DNA of 64,000 nucleotides, from contig NW_006768814.1 of the NCBI RefSeq assembly GCF_000204055.1, forward strand, positions 604,526-668,525. The letters are read 5' to 3'. How positions within the stretch are numbered: the stretch's first letter is position 1; each line of letters starts with the position of its first letter. A model generated the notes under the pieces. That model ran no database searches. It worked only from the letters and a program-made list of their open reading frames with translations, and was not told the origin of the DNA. The position numbers were made by a program, and so were the translations under genes. This DNA comes from Melampsora larici-populina 98AG31 (lineage: Eukaryota > Basidiomycota > Pucciniomycetes > Pucciniales > Melampsoraceae). Positions 44,812-56,483 of this stretch are shown piece after piece.

Positions 44812-46869
44812 TTAAACTTTTTCCCAAACTTTGTTTTCAATCGGTTTTTTTGGAATCTCAAGTGTTCCAATTTTGCACTCAGGATGAGGAATAGCACAAT
44901 TAGTTTTCTCCAACCTATTTCTCAACCCATCAATTCCATCCAAAACCAACACCGGCTTAACCATTGAAACATCTTCTATTACTTCCTTAGTCAATTTCTG
45001 ATCACTTAATCCTAATTCTTTAAGTAACCTATTCAATTCCTCAAAATCAATCTTCTTTTGTCCAATTTTTTCTTTTAAACCTGATTCTTCAATCAATTCA
45101 ATTGGTACTGGAACCTTTTGTGATTTGATTTGAATTGAAAGTTTTGATCTTTTAGTAGATTTGGGATTTATTGCAGTTTGATAAAATTCCTCCATTTCTG
45201 ATTTAGTAATTTGTTGTATCATTTTTGCATCTTCATACCTTTCTTCAAATGCATAATAACCCGAATGAATATGAGACCAATAATGTGATGCTCTAGAAAA
45301 AAACATTAAAATGTCAGCTCAAATAAACTGAATGAAAAAAAACATTTAGTTAAAGTAAAAGATCAAAAACTCAACTCTTCCCAAAGGTTTTCAAAATCTT
45401 TTGATAATCTATGAATTAAACTTATTTTCTGATCCTCAAATTCTTCATTTGTCATTTCTTTCAATTTAATCTCTCCAAACCAAACCAAAAAAGATTCAAT
45501 CCTACTTTCAATATACTTTGGATCACGCTCAGATTGAACCAGGATAGTTAATCCGATCTGTCCTGTTGATCCTCGTAAATAAGTACGAACTATATACCCC
45601 AGTTGTTCAATTGTTCTTAATTGAGTAAAAGCCGGTTCTTTCATGCATTGCGTTAAGAGGAGTAATTTGGTTCGAGTTGAATGACATGTTATGTCTCCTA
45701 CATCTGTAAAATAGTTTACCGCACTGTTCAAGTTGGATGGATCGATTAAATCTCGCTCATATATCAAATTCGTGCCTAGAAAAAAAACTCTTTCAGTATT
45801 TGCCATATGAGCAGTCTCATGATCATGGTGGTAGACTCACCTTTAGGAATACTCAATGAATGTGATTTTCTCAATTCTCCACTTTCAACCGGTTTGAGAT
45901 CCAAAATCTTAGTAGGTAACTCTGAAATCTCAATCGCTTCCTTTGAAAGTTGTTCGAAAAAAACAAGATTAATTGTGGATTCAATCCAAAAAATATAATA
46001 AATAAAAATTAAATTTACCTTTCCAGTTAAATTCCCATGTACAAGACTTTCAACAAATCCTCTTTTCAAAAGTTCCGGGATAAATGCCTCAACATCTTCC
46101 GGTGTAATAACTGTATCCAGAACAAATTCCCCAAAATGTTAATTGATTGTAAACAAAGTTACCCAGGAATAGAAGAAAAAGAACCCGACAAACCTTCTAA
46201 AGACTTTAATTTCTCTTCATACCAATATTGTAAATCACTCAAAGCAGCTTCAATCCAATAATTAGAAGTCCTCGCCGGATCTCCTAACATAGAGTTTTGA
46301 TAACTTGTAATTTGAAAATTTTTAACCAACTCAAAATTTTTTCTGTCCACTTTTAAACTTTTCAATCGATTGAAAATATGTTCAAATAAAGCTGAAGCTT
46401 TTTGATTATAACCACTGACACTGATAATCAATGAATCTGAATGACATGAAATATCATAAGATAATCCTGCAAGTTCACATTCATATAATTCTTCCTTTAA
46501 TGATTCTTGTAATAATTTAGTTATATATTGAGATTTGATGACATTATGACAGGTTTCATCTATAATCGGACTATGAAAAAAAAAAATTGATGTATCAAGA
46601 AAAATTTACATTTAAACTTGGTCGAGTCTGAGAGTAAATCAAACTTACTTTTGAATCCTCACTAAAATTGCAGCTTTAGGAACCCACCATCGATCATCTT
46701 TCTTATGCCAAAGTCGACCAAAAGCATCATCCTTTATACAATGAGGTCTACGACTAGGTACTGGGACATCCAATTTATTCACCGTAAAATCCGTCGGAAT
46801 AGATGAATTAGGTGAAGGTAAATTTAATTCACCAGATTGACGAATTGACTTGATTGCATTTAAATCAAA
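44812..46869 (-). pseudogene. STE23: Insulin-degrading enzyme (M16A, Ste23/IDE), C-terminal half
   Basis: IDE/Ste23 are zinc peptidases that degrade short peptides; yeast Ste23 also helps mature a-factor. Six exons join in phase: 46869..46649, 46570..46194, 46110..46019, 45940..45841, 45775..45376 and 45292..44812, coding about 555 residues. Diagnostic segments are LWHKKDDRWWVPKAAILVRI, ECELAGLSYDISC, ITPEDVEAFIPELLKRGFVE, VHGNLTGK, MKEPAFTQLRTIEQLGYIV and YWSHIHSGYY. These correspond to the non-catalytic C-terminal half; the HxxEH zinc site and N-terminal half are missing. The first codon abuts a Helitron-like end at 46870, so the gene was split by insertion, not simply degraded. The remaining frame has no stops, which suggests a recent event. 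Confidence 0.9.
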
Positions 46870-46900
46870 CTAGCCAAATTGAGCGGCGGGCGCCGCGCTT
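46870..46900 (-). mobile_element. Helitron-like 3' terminus inserted in the IDE gene
   Basis: On the minus strand this reads GCGGCGCCCGCCGC (perfect hairpin), then TCAATTTGG, then CTAG and the host T of the IDE exon. The end matches 22424-22460 over about 30 bp. The element extends rightward and contains the 12.45-kb CACTA insertion. No Rep/helicase coding was seen, and the 5' end was not found within the window. Confidence 0.6.
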
Positions 46901-47608
46901 AGCAGAAGAGCTCATCTTATACTATGTCAGTATTCTTGTAGCACGTCAACGTGCACACACAGAGAGTTTTGAAACAAATTTGAAAGTGTTTTGGTTGGAT
47001 TCAGACTGCCATTATTGTTGTTCCCCCTTTCTGAGTGAATGTTTCACTACGCCAGATTACTAATTTACCATGGAGTTTAGAATTTTTTTTTGATATGCTA
47101 AATTCAGATAAATTTTCTAAACTCCTGTGATTGGCAAACAAGGACGTCACAAAAAAAAACTGTTTTGTAATTTCTTATTGGCACAATATGAAGCTCCATG
47201 CATTGGAAATCTCGCACTGCAGGATCATGTGGTGCCTGCACGAAGTCAAAGTTATTCAATTTCATTGACAAGACTTGAGGATGTTTCACTTCAAGAAAGA
47301 TGGATCAAGGAGGCAATGAAACTGTTTTTTATATTCTCAACTAGTCTTATGTATTGAGTCCAGAGTTTGAAATTAGAACTTGTAAAAACGTGATCTCTAT
47401 GCCTTTGATCAGATTTCCTAACACAAATTTGGAAACACAGCTGACTCAAAAGTGACAATTCACAGCTCCTTCTTACTTTAAAAGTACCTTGAAATGTAAT
47501 AATTTTGAGATTTTACTGACCTCTCTGGCATCAATCCTAGAAGAAAACAACACAGAGACAGATTGAAGTCAAAGCTGTAGTGCCAGAAAAATTATACAAT
47601 GAATACAA

Positions 47609-50600
47609 TCAGCGTTTCAGGATTATCAATCCTATTGTAGGTACATTGATACTCTTGTTCATCTCGCCTGATTTATACATGATCCACGTGCATCCTGCTA
47701 TGACCTCATCAAGCTTGATAAGTTTGTTCTCAGTCGGACTCCACATCCTCAAAGCACACTGTAATTCAACATGGTCAGTGGAATTGAAAGGATTGAAGTG
47801 GCTAGACGGTAGAGAGGGAAAACATTGTACATGTAGCCACACATCCATAATGTTCTGTGATTTTGATGGTGCTCGAGAATGGGTAAATATTGAAAACACA
47901 CGACCAAACATATCCAGACCATCAGAATTCTTGAAATATATGCATGAATTGTCTGGGTTATCTGTGAAGGTTGAGATAAACCCGTCAGTGAATTCAACGC
48001 GCTTGTGAAAGTTTCCTCGAGCAGGGACCGGAGCGTATGCTATTGAATTGCACTTCTTGAGTGAGGCCCAATCGTCCGGTCGAATCCAGATACAATCCTC
48101 TTGTCTTCTATCATTTAAATAATTGACCAACAGATTAAGTACCAGATCCGATAGAGGCGAAAGTTTTGAATTTGAAATTCGTTTTGGTCGTCGCGGAGGT
48201 GGTTTGTACAAGGTTTGAAGCCGTGAGCTGTACTGGTGAAGGGTATCGGGCAGTTTTCCGTCTTCCATGAGAGCCAATAGATTTGACGCACGAGTGAATT
48301 GTTTGAGGAATGTAATTTCAAGCTCGGCTAGATCAGAAGTTTTGAGAATTGGTTAACAAAAAGCTTACACGAATTTCATTAATGATAACAAAGTTTTACT
48401 CACTGATATGATTATTGTGACCCGCTTTGAGAATCTTGCCCATGAGACGCTCGAAGGGAAACGACCACCACGCACGCACTGGTCCGAATCTTTCAAGGCA
48501 ATCAGCGATATGGATAGCCATATGGTGATTTGGGGCAAGTTTGCAATGTTGAAATAGCAAAATGGAGCTCTCGAGATAATTCTTAACGTGGTGGCGGTAA
48601 CCTTTGATTTGAGAAGTCGTCATGACACGTTTGAGACCCAAGTTAATAAGTGAAACTAGATGAGCAAAATTTTTCAGGAGAGACTTTTTGACATGATCCT
48701 GTCCTGACCACAGTGGAATAAGAACCAGTGGTAGCTGTATAGTCAGGAGACTTCTCCATTCATCCGCTTTTAATTTACCAAAGGACGCTTTTCCTAAGAC
48801 TGGAATCGGGCGTTTAATCCAGGTTGGTGTATGGATTTTGGGGAGAACGGAGTTGATGTGACGAAGAACCGTGGTATCAAAAATGACCTCGTCAAGTGGC
48901 GGAGCATGCCAATCTCCTTGCCACCCAGAATCGTCGAATGGGTTGAAGTCCTGGTCACTTGATGAAGTGTCGTTTGCGAATTCAGCCTCACCAATGGCAG
49001 TTCCAGACGTCTCCGAGTTTTTCGGTGATTTTGCTGCAGGCGATCGACGACGAGTTAGCGGCTCTGAGTGCTCAGCGACCAACTTCAACAATTCTGCTGT
49101 ACTGATAGGCGGCAATTTCTCCTCGTCATTTTCGAGGTCCTTCATGGACCAAAAACGACGCACATGCCATGAAGCGAGACCCAGGAGGAGATTGTGCATA
49201 GAATCTACAACCTGATATTCGATGACATTCCAGTATTCTAACTCTATGAGGACTGAATACCGCACTCCATGGGTCTTGAAGATGGCCTTTCGCTCCTTGA
49301 CTGTCTTTGCATCGCGCGCCTCGCATGCCCATTTATTATGCTGACACCACGTACGAGGTGGCCAAGTGCTTGGATCGAGATTATTGATTTCGTTTTTAGT
49401 GAGAAGACAAAATGAACAAAAAAAAGTTGCAGTTGCACTTGGAAATCCAAGACACCGACGGAGAGAAGGTATGTCGGCAACAAACACCAGTAGGGCAGCT
49501 CTAATTAGACGACCATCACTGTATTCATGAGTCCTAGAGAGAAGTACCCCGCTTGTCCATAACGATTGAAGTTCTGTGACAAGAGGTTGCAGAATCCAAT
49601 TCATCTGCTCGAGTGAGGGCTCGCGCGGGCCAGGTGCTATCCCCACCACAAATACGTTCTCGGCTTGATGTCGAAGGTCGGGAGGCAGACTAAGACAGAC
49701 TAAAATGATAAATGTTATAGATGTATGATGTCCGCTTTGCTTGTTGCCAAACGGATTGATTGCATCCACAAAAAGCGCAAAAGTCAGATTACTGGCGTTC
49801 GCAGTAAATTGCTTGCCATCGGAGCCAAGGAACTCTTTCCAGAGTCGAGATTGGTATATGTCATGGATTTCAATATCGGGATCATAAGGCTTTGATGACT
49901 CAGATGATGTAAGTTCGAGGTGGTTCTCAATCTGAGGTCGAGATAGGAGGCGAGATATCCATTCGGATAAGCTTTGGAAGGCATAACGGCGCACTGGTTT
50001 TTGTTGACCGCGGAAGTATTTGAGAAGGGGTTCACCACATGTCTTCTCCGAAAAATCTGGTTCCGAGTCGTCCAAAGCGGATAGATCTGTGTTGTTGCTG
50101 GGATCAATAGATTTGAGAGGTCCTCCAGGAATGCTTGCTATCTGATGATAGCATCGAGAAGGGGTGCAAGCCTCTGGATACATCGCAAAACAAGCGGTGC
50201 AGCAGGTCATAAATGTAAGCGAGGGATCAACCTCCAACCATCGAAAGGCTGTCTCAACAGATGATGGTATTTGTTTCAAAGTAGCCACTTCTTCTGGCAA
50301 AAGCTTCTGAATATGAGTAGTAGGTAATATTCCTTGAGTGGCTGAGAGTTCAATCGTGATACTTTGAACATCGAGAAGCCACTTGGTGATTGTGTTTGAA
50401 GATCGACCAAAGATGTCAAGAATCGCTGCCGTGAGAGCGACATGTAGAATGATGGGATTCGAAGATTTAAGCTCAAATGTATGCAAATGATCTGTCAAAA
50501 GAGATTAAGTCATTCAATGTCAGTGGTTTGGAGATCACAAGTCAAACAAGGCTAAACATCTACAAACCACAATCAAAAACTTGTTGACCCGACGCTTTTG

Positions 50601-51069
50601 CCAAGACTGCTGTTGAGCAGGTTTTGGTGGAAATAGGCTGGGAGTTGACAGGATTTGTTTGATTGGTGGACGTGATCGGCGAATCTGTCGGGCCAGATGA
50701 GGTAAAAGCATCTTGTGCATTGTTGTCGATGTTACTAGAGCTTTCATTCTGAGGTTCTTGATTGGTATTCGACTGACGACGACGAATCGGAGACGGTGTT
50801 GTATCTAAGTGTAATTTTCTCAAAGGAGACAATAGGGCTTCTTGTACCGAAGACATTGATGGCTCGTTGGAGTTATCCGGAGTGTGTGGTGGGTTGATTA
50901 GACTGTTTCGAAAATCAGCCTGCTGGTGTGCAAGCCGGGTCTCAGGTGAAACCTCAACGCCTGGGTGAGATAAGCCATTGGCGTCCGCGTATACTTGTTC
51001 TGAACATTCGTAGGCTTGACAAAGACACACAACCCGATGAGCTTGGTTCTTCTTTTGACGTGGAGGCAT
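47609..51069 (-). CDS. Tnp2-family CACTA transposase (1102 aa)
   Basis: Exons 51069..50568, 50491..48404 and 48327..47609 sum to 1103 codons including the stop. This is the Transposase_21/Tnp2 type that cuts CACTA termini. The N-terminus MPPRQKKNQAHRVVCLC has a Cys cluster; a second Cys-rich patch (CCTACFAMYP..C...RC) lies near residue 264. The catalytic-core region includes ALFVDAINPFGNKQSGHHTS (Asp about 410), GIAPGPREPSLEQMNWIL, AALLVFVADIPSLRRCLGF (Asp about 507), CSFC, and YQVVDSMHNLLLGLASWH (Asp about 597). After the last intron come LEITFLKQFTRASN and LPDTLHQY, ending TIGLIILKR. Donors are GTTTGT and GTGAGT. Start is the ATG before the basic PPRQKKN segment; upstream in-frame sequence is Phe/Leu-rich and unlikely to be coding. 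Assignment of catalytic residues is by motif memory. Confidence 0.9.
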
Positions 51070-51596
51070 GTTAGGAGTTGAACGAAAAAGGAAGACTTCG
51101 ATTTCAAGGCTGATCTTACAAAAAAACAGTAACAATTTTTTTTGGTGTTTATAAAATGTGAGAGATATCAAAGTGAAGAAAAAAAGTAATGGGAGAAAGA
51201 GTTTTGTGATTTGATTTTGGTAGTATTGGTCTATTGGACTAGCAATTTGATCGAGGAAAAAAACCAGAAAGAAAAATTCGCAACAGGACACAAAAGTCAA
51301 AGAGAAAACAAGTCTTGGTCAGGCAGGTCATAGCACAAATACGTGTAAACATACTGTTGAAGATACATATGTAGTGAGGGGAAAAGGAAACTTCTTGATG
51401 TTTCTACAAAACAGCCATTTGAGTTGAGGAATTTGACCGGTGTTGATGTAGATCATCACGCATTTCCTTCTTTGCCTTCCTAAGAATTCATGAGACATGA
51501 AATTGAATGTTTTTGAACGTCAATTCTTCCACTGGATTCCTTCGCATATTTTCATCAAGAAGAAAGAAACTCACTTTATAGATCTATTACATAGTT
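51070..51596. other. Spacer between transposase and 276-aa gene inside CACTA element
   Basis: About 530 bp with no gene; it should hold the promoter of the transposase and the 3' end of the 276-aa gene. T-rich just upstream of the transposase ATG. Confidence 0.4.
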
Positions 51597-52427
51597 TCAA
51601 CTTTCCATTGCTTCGCTGTCCGATTGGGAGAGTTCCAAAGTAGTGTAATGATAACCCTCGATGAGTGGACTTTGAGGAGGCCGGTCGTGAACAAAGTGTA
51701 TATAAAGATCCATGAGAGTGTTTTTGTTCATTGCCAAGGATCTGACATGAACACTGGGAGCAAAATAACGCAGAGCTACAATGATGTCCTCCATACTTTC
51801 AGCCTTGAGACGTTCAATAGGAACAGTTCTAGGTCTTGCAATGAATCGTCGATTTAAAGGAAGTTTGAGCTGAGGATCAACGTAATACTTATATAAAATC
51901 AAAACATCATCAATGTTGGCGCCAGGTGCTATATCGGCGTCTGGAGACTTGTGTTCGATGGCTTTGACAAGCATTGCTTGGGTGGTCTTCCGGCCGAGGG
52001 GGTCGAAATCTAGGTCTGGACCAGGCTCCATTGATACCTCAGGAGGTGGCGAGAGGTACGGCTCTAGTAAGGGTCTCACCTTCGTTACGAATTCCGCTTT
52101 GAGTGCATCTTTGCGGTCACTAGGTTTAGAGGTTGTATCGGGTTTGAAAAGACGTATGATATTATAATATTGTAATTTTGTAGGCTTGTTGCTAACTTTT
52201 TCAAAATCGTGAGTGAGGAATATTTGATCTTCTTTAGAAAGGCTTTGAACTGCTCTGTATACTGGGTTTTCAGAAGGTCGTCGTCTTGGATAATGTGCAC
52301 CAGAGCCGGTTCCGAGGGGAGAAGTTGGACCGATCGCAGATGGTTTTGAATCACCAGCTGTGGTGTTGGGTGGAGGACTAAGAGGTGATCCGTTGGCGGT
52401 GCTGGGGGTTCGAGTTTTTCGTGGCAT
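51597..52427 (-). CDS. CACTA accessory protein, 276 aa, SAP-like
   Basis: A single exon from ATG 52427 with 277 codons including the stop. The N-terminus is basic and Pro/Ser-rich (MPRKTRTPSTANGSPLSPPP). The middle has LSKEDQIFLTHDFEKVSN and a helical region. The C-terminal part has two repeat-like segments, NIDDVLILYKYYVDPQLKLP and SMEDIIVALRYFAPSVHV followed by NKNTLMDLYIHFV, which look like SAP-type helix-turn-helix DNA-binding motifs. Transcribed with the transposase gene and divergently from the next gene. I know no name for it. A role in binding element DNA is inferred from context and basic charge only. Confidence 0.7.
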   Translation of the reverse strand: MPRKTRTPSTANGSPLSPPPNTTAGDSKPSAIGPTSPLGTGSGAHYPRRRPSENPVYRAVQSLSKEDQIFLTHDFEKVSNKPTKLQYYNIIRLFKPDTTSKPSDRKDALKAEFVTKVRPLLEPYLSPPPEVSMEPGPDLDFDPLGRKTTQAMLVKAIEHKSPDADIAPGANIDDVLILYKYYVDPQLKLPLNRRFIARPRTVPIERLKAESMEDIIVALRYFAPSVHVRSLAMNKNTLMDLYIHFVHDRPPQSPLIEGYHYTTLELSQSDSEAMES

Positions 52428-53432
52428 GTTGCCAGGCTGAAGGAGGAGAAACTGCTCAGCTTGACGGACAAAAAGAAAGAAGGAAATATGTAATATAAAG
52501 GATGAGCGCACCTGATCAAAACGACAGTTTTTAAATGTATCAATCAAAGTATGCTTGAGGGATGGCTCAATTAATTTTTCGATGAAGTTCATGCGATGCC
52601 TCAAGTTACCAAATTGATTCACAAAGAGTAGGCCATAATGTGAAGGGAGCGGATGAATTTCAATTTATGATATATACGACACAGATAGCAAAAATCATCA
52701 GGAGATGAAACATACCCAAATATAAATCATCACTCCTGCATGTTATCCCCTTTGTTTGCCCAGATTAGAGGCCGATAGTATCAGGGTTGAAGCATGACTG
52801 CAAGTTAACATCGGGGGTTTTGAGGGATTTATTCATCATCCGGCTGAGTGAGTCATTGATTGAACAACGGTATCAGGGTGATGTTTTGTGATTGTGGCCG
52901 AATATTTGGTTGTTACATACTTTTGATAAAGAAAACGTTGATGGTGAATCCCGAGATGAGATGGAAGCGTCCCACACAGAAATTCAACGAAACTCAAACT
53001 CAGTATTTACAATTAATTGTCAATGGAAAGTGACGTCTACCTGAATGTAATCAATCACTGCACAGGGGGAACAAAGAGGATCACTAGGGATCACTACGCC
53101 TTTTGACTTTTGAAAGGCTCCGCAGCACAACTCATCCACCAAATGAAGTCGACAAGGGCACCTTGATTGTATCACATACTTCATTTATTTATCAACATCA
53201 TTCTCTGTCTTCTTTTCCCACTTCACCAATCTCGTCTTGCTCAGTCGTCATTTTCCAAAAGTTAGCGCTTCGAACAACTTTGATCATCACTGTGAATTAT
53301 ATCCCAAAGCAAATCATAGTCTCAAAACTCTTGTTCCATTATCTACTCCAGACTCTTTCTACTTCGATACTTGGACCTCCTTGGGTTTTTAGTATAGCTA
53401 GTTTGTCTCATCTTTCAATCATTATCGCATAC
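52428..53432. promoter_or_regulatory. Divergent intergenic region, probable bidirectional promoter
   Basis: About 1 kb separates the starts of the leftward 276-aa gene and the rightward 459-aa gene at the centre of the transposon. No coding signal is convincing. It probably drives both gene pairs; no specific promoter motif is claimed. Confidence 0.45.
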
Positions 53433-55253
53433 ATGTCGGAAACTACCGGCCGAGGTAACTCAGAAAGCGTCCTTGACCCCAGCAACCCGTCTGTCAACAA
53501 ACAAACCATGCTAGACTGGCTTCGAATCAATCACCCAAAGACTCCCATCAGTTCCAAAGCAAACAAGGCAGAAGTCGCCAAAATTGTCAGAGACAAGCAA
53601 CCTGAAAGTAAGTCTTACATGTTCTCTTACTTAACTTGAGCTATCATGATCCCAAAATGCTAGCTTGTGGATCAACTAAATTTGCGACCGTCTTGATTAA
53701 CAGTTTTTGGGGAGGCAAATCCGTCGGCTACATCATCCACACTTCTTGATCACACTTATCCTACTTTGGAGAACCTTCGAGTGTCCTCCCCTGTGGTGCC
53801 CAAGGCTTTGAAAACGAGTGAAAACTTGGTGAAGCGTTCCGCGTCTGCAGACTTGGACGTTCCTAAACGCATTGCTAATGATGGTTAGTCCATTTCCTTG
53901 ATATCTTGATGATGAAATGGATCTAAACGTTCACAATTAAACCTTTTTATATATCAGGTGATATCCCTGGGAAGCGAATCAAGGTGGAGAAGAGAACCGA
54001 GGTGGACCAAGTTGGTCATCGCTCAAAGATGACAAAAATGAAAAACGTAAGTTCTCCGTCTCTTTCTCTATTCATTTGGCTCAGCGACCCACGTTGTTAA
54101 TCCAGATCCTGCATTTACAGAGGGCTAGCAGACCTAAGTCCAATTCTACTAAGACGAGTCGACCTGCCGAGCCGATCGCGTCTGCCAAGCCAATCGTGTC
54201 TAACTGGATTCATCCTCTTCCCCAAGCTCCACCACCACTCTCGCCAATCTCAAGTCTTAGCAATGAGGATGAAAAGGCGGAGCTTGAAGGGCTCAAGCAG
54301 TCTATCTTTTCGCCTCTTATTGATCAAACTGTTGTGTCGAACAGCACTCTCTTGCCAATGGTCCCTTCAGTTGCTCCAGAAAGAAAACCAAGAAAGCCTT
54401 TGGTGAATCCTCATGTGGCAAACGATTCCAATGATTCTAAGCCACCAGTCACCACCCGAAAAAATCGAATCAACAAACCTAAGGAAGCTCATACGCCTAG
54501 CGAAGTAGATCTCATACAGTTTTCTGACACTGAAGTCTTTGAGATGGGGAATCTTGGTATGTTGCCAATTGACATTTCCATTCTACAACATGCATGTAGA
54601 AGTCTCATGGCTTGTTTCCAGTGATTGGGAGAGACATACCAGTCATTCAAATGCAGGGACGCCCTGATTCCTCAAACGCCAAAACGGGAGTCGATATTTT
54701 TCAAGAGGAGCAGCGACGCGAACAAAAAGGTTGGCTTCCCTTGATATCTTCATAGAATATTTGATGTTTATATCGGGTGCTTGCTCTATCTTTAGTAAAA
54801 ACATTAGAAGAGCGCTTGGCCCATCTCGAAAGTACGATTGAAATTATTGAAAAAAAGGCTAGTGCCAGTATTTTTCAAGAAGTACAAAAACAAGAACTCA
54901 ATGGTAGATATGATTTCAGATCTAATCCAGCTTCCCTCGCATTGTTACTGACTCAATCATTCCATGCAGGCGACATGATAAAAGAACATTCATCCCTCCT
55001 TGAACGAGCAAAGAACGATATAATTGTACTTGAAGCTAAAGTTGACATGTTGGAGACAATCGCATATGATCTACAGACCGAGTTAGATATAGCTTTCACC
55101 AAGATCGGTGCGCATCACAGAGTATTCCGCAAAATGTTAGGACCCCACAGCCACATCAACCTTGAAGAGGAATACGATGCCGATCCAGACGAAAATGACA
55201 GTTCTCAAGACAATCCTGACTCTTGCGACAATGACAGTACTGTATCTGATTGA
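53433..55253 (+). CDS. CACTA accessory protein, 459 aa, SAP-like plus coiled coil
   Basis: Seven exons join in phase: 53433-53607, 53704-53883, 53958-54046, 54121-54556, 54622-54729, 54796-54903 and 54970-55253 (460 codons with the stop). The N-terminal segment SVNKQTMLDWLRINHPKTPI with KANKAEVAKIV resembles a SAP motif. Basic stretches follow (KRIKVEKR; ERKPRKPL; TTRKNRINKPKEAH), then a long C-terminal coiled coil (LEERLAHLESTIEIIEKKA; LERAKNDIIVLEAKVDMLET) and an acidic tail. The layout of DNA-binding head plus coiled coil would suit a dimeric terminal-repeat-binding protein, as TNPA is in plant En/Spm, but no sequence relation to TNPA is claimed. Confidence 0.75.
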
Positions 55254-56483
55254 AAAAATGTTGAATGATCATGATATTGCTGTTTTCCTTTTCTTTTGGC
55301 TCAAAATTCTACTTCTTCTTTGCTCATGATAAGACGGAATTGCCCTTAGGCTTGTGTTGCTCAAGTACATGCGCTGTAGATCTGATGTGAGCTATGAGTT
55401 GATGTCCTGGTGATGAATCAACTCCACTTGTATCATTTTGTTTGCTGTTGCTTGTAGAAATACTGCCTGGTTCTGCGTCAAACCTACTTGTATTCCCCAT
55501 TTTTTTTCTTGTTTGTGGACGTGCTCAACTTCACTTTATATATTGAAAGGTTCAATTATCTAGTGATATGATACTCAAGTTGCGCCAAATTCTATCAATT
55601 GACCAAAGGACAAAAAAATTAAACTGGTGTGACAAAAGATACAACGGATATGAATACATGAGTACATGATAAACAATTAAATCTAAAGGCATACGGTGAG
55701 GAAAACCTTTCATCTGATACTTATAAACGGTAGTAGAGATATAAGTATGTATATAAAAATCTTGAATTGGCATGCTCGTGTAGACTTTGGAAAAATACGA
55801 TGTCCAACTTCCCTATAAAAAGATCATTACCATACGGTCAATATGGCACCAGTGATTGATGTTGACTGGAAACTTTGCAGAGTAACCCTCCCCAGATATG
55901 AAAGTCATCAATCATTTTGTCATTGAACCGTAGTTAAGTACATCTGGACCCCTTATTGCACCATCAATATCCGAGTGCAGTGTTGCTAACCAGATTCCAA
56001 ATTTATCGAACAATTCGAAACAGTTCAAAATACCACTAACTTCATTCCTTTAAAGAAATGAAAGGACTCCAATTTGTTCGGTTGGTGACCAGAGTACACC
56101 TTTCATCTGTTCTGTGAATTCATATATTGCTATGATCATGACCTCAAAGGGTCGGACTAACAAAGCCAACCATGACATCAAATTGTATGACATGCATGTC
56201 TTCCTGTTTTCATTGTTGCTGTCGAGCTGTCATCACTGAACACTGTTAAGGGGGCTTCAAGGAATGTGTAAAACACACTTCTCCTTCAGCTCTCAATCAC
56301 ATTTCTACCACATACAAATAAAGTCTTCATCGCTAACTCTCATCCTCCCTCCACCATCTTCTTTTTCTCTGATCAACCTTGACTTCACAATTTGGTATTG
56401 ACTTTTGAGTTATAACAGATCTCTCCGTTACGTTTGTCTTGCAACTCTCATCACCTTGCGCTTTAATTCCATCTAAACTTCCC
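55254..56483. other. Spacer between the two rightward genes of the CACTA element
   Basis: AT-rich non-coding sequence, likely terminator of the 459-aa gene and promoter of the 705-aa gene. Nothing else recognised. Confidence 0.4.

Noticed and set aside
44812..46869. Functional IDE protease
   Set aside because: The catalytic N-terminal half with the HxxEH zinc site is absent and the 5' side is mobile-element sequence.
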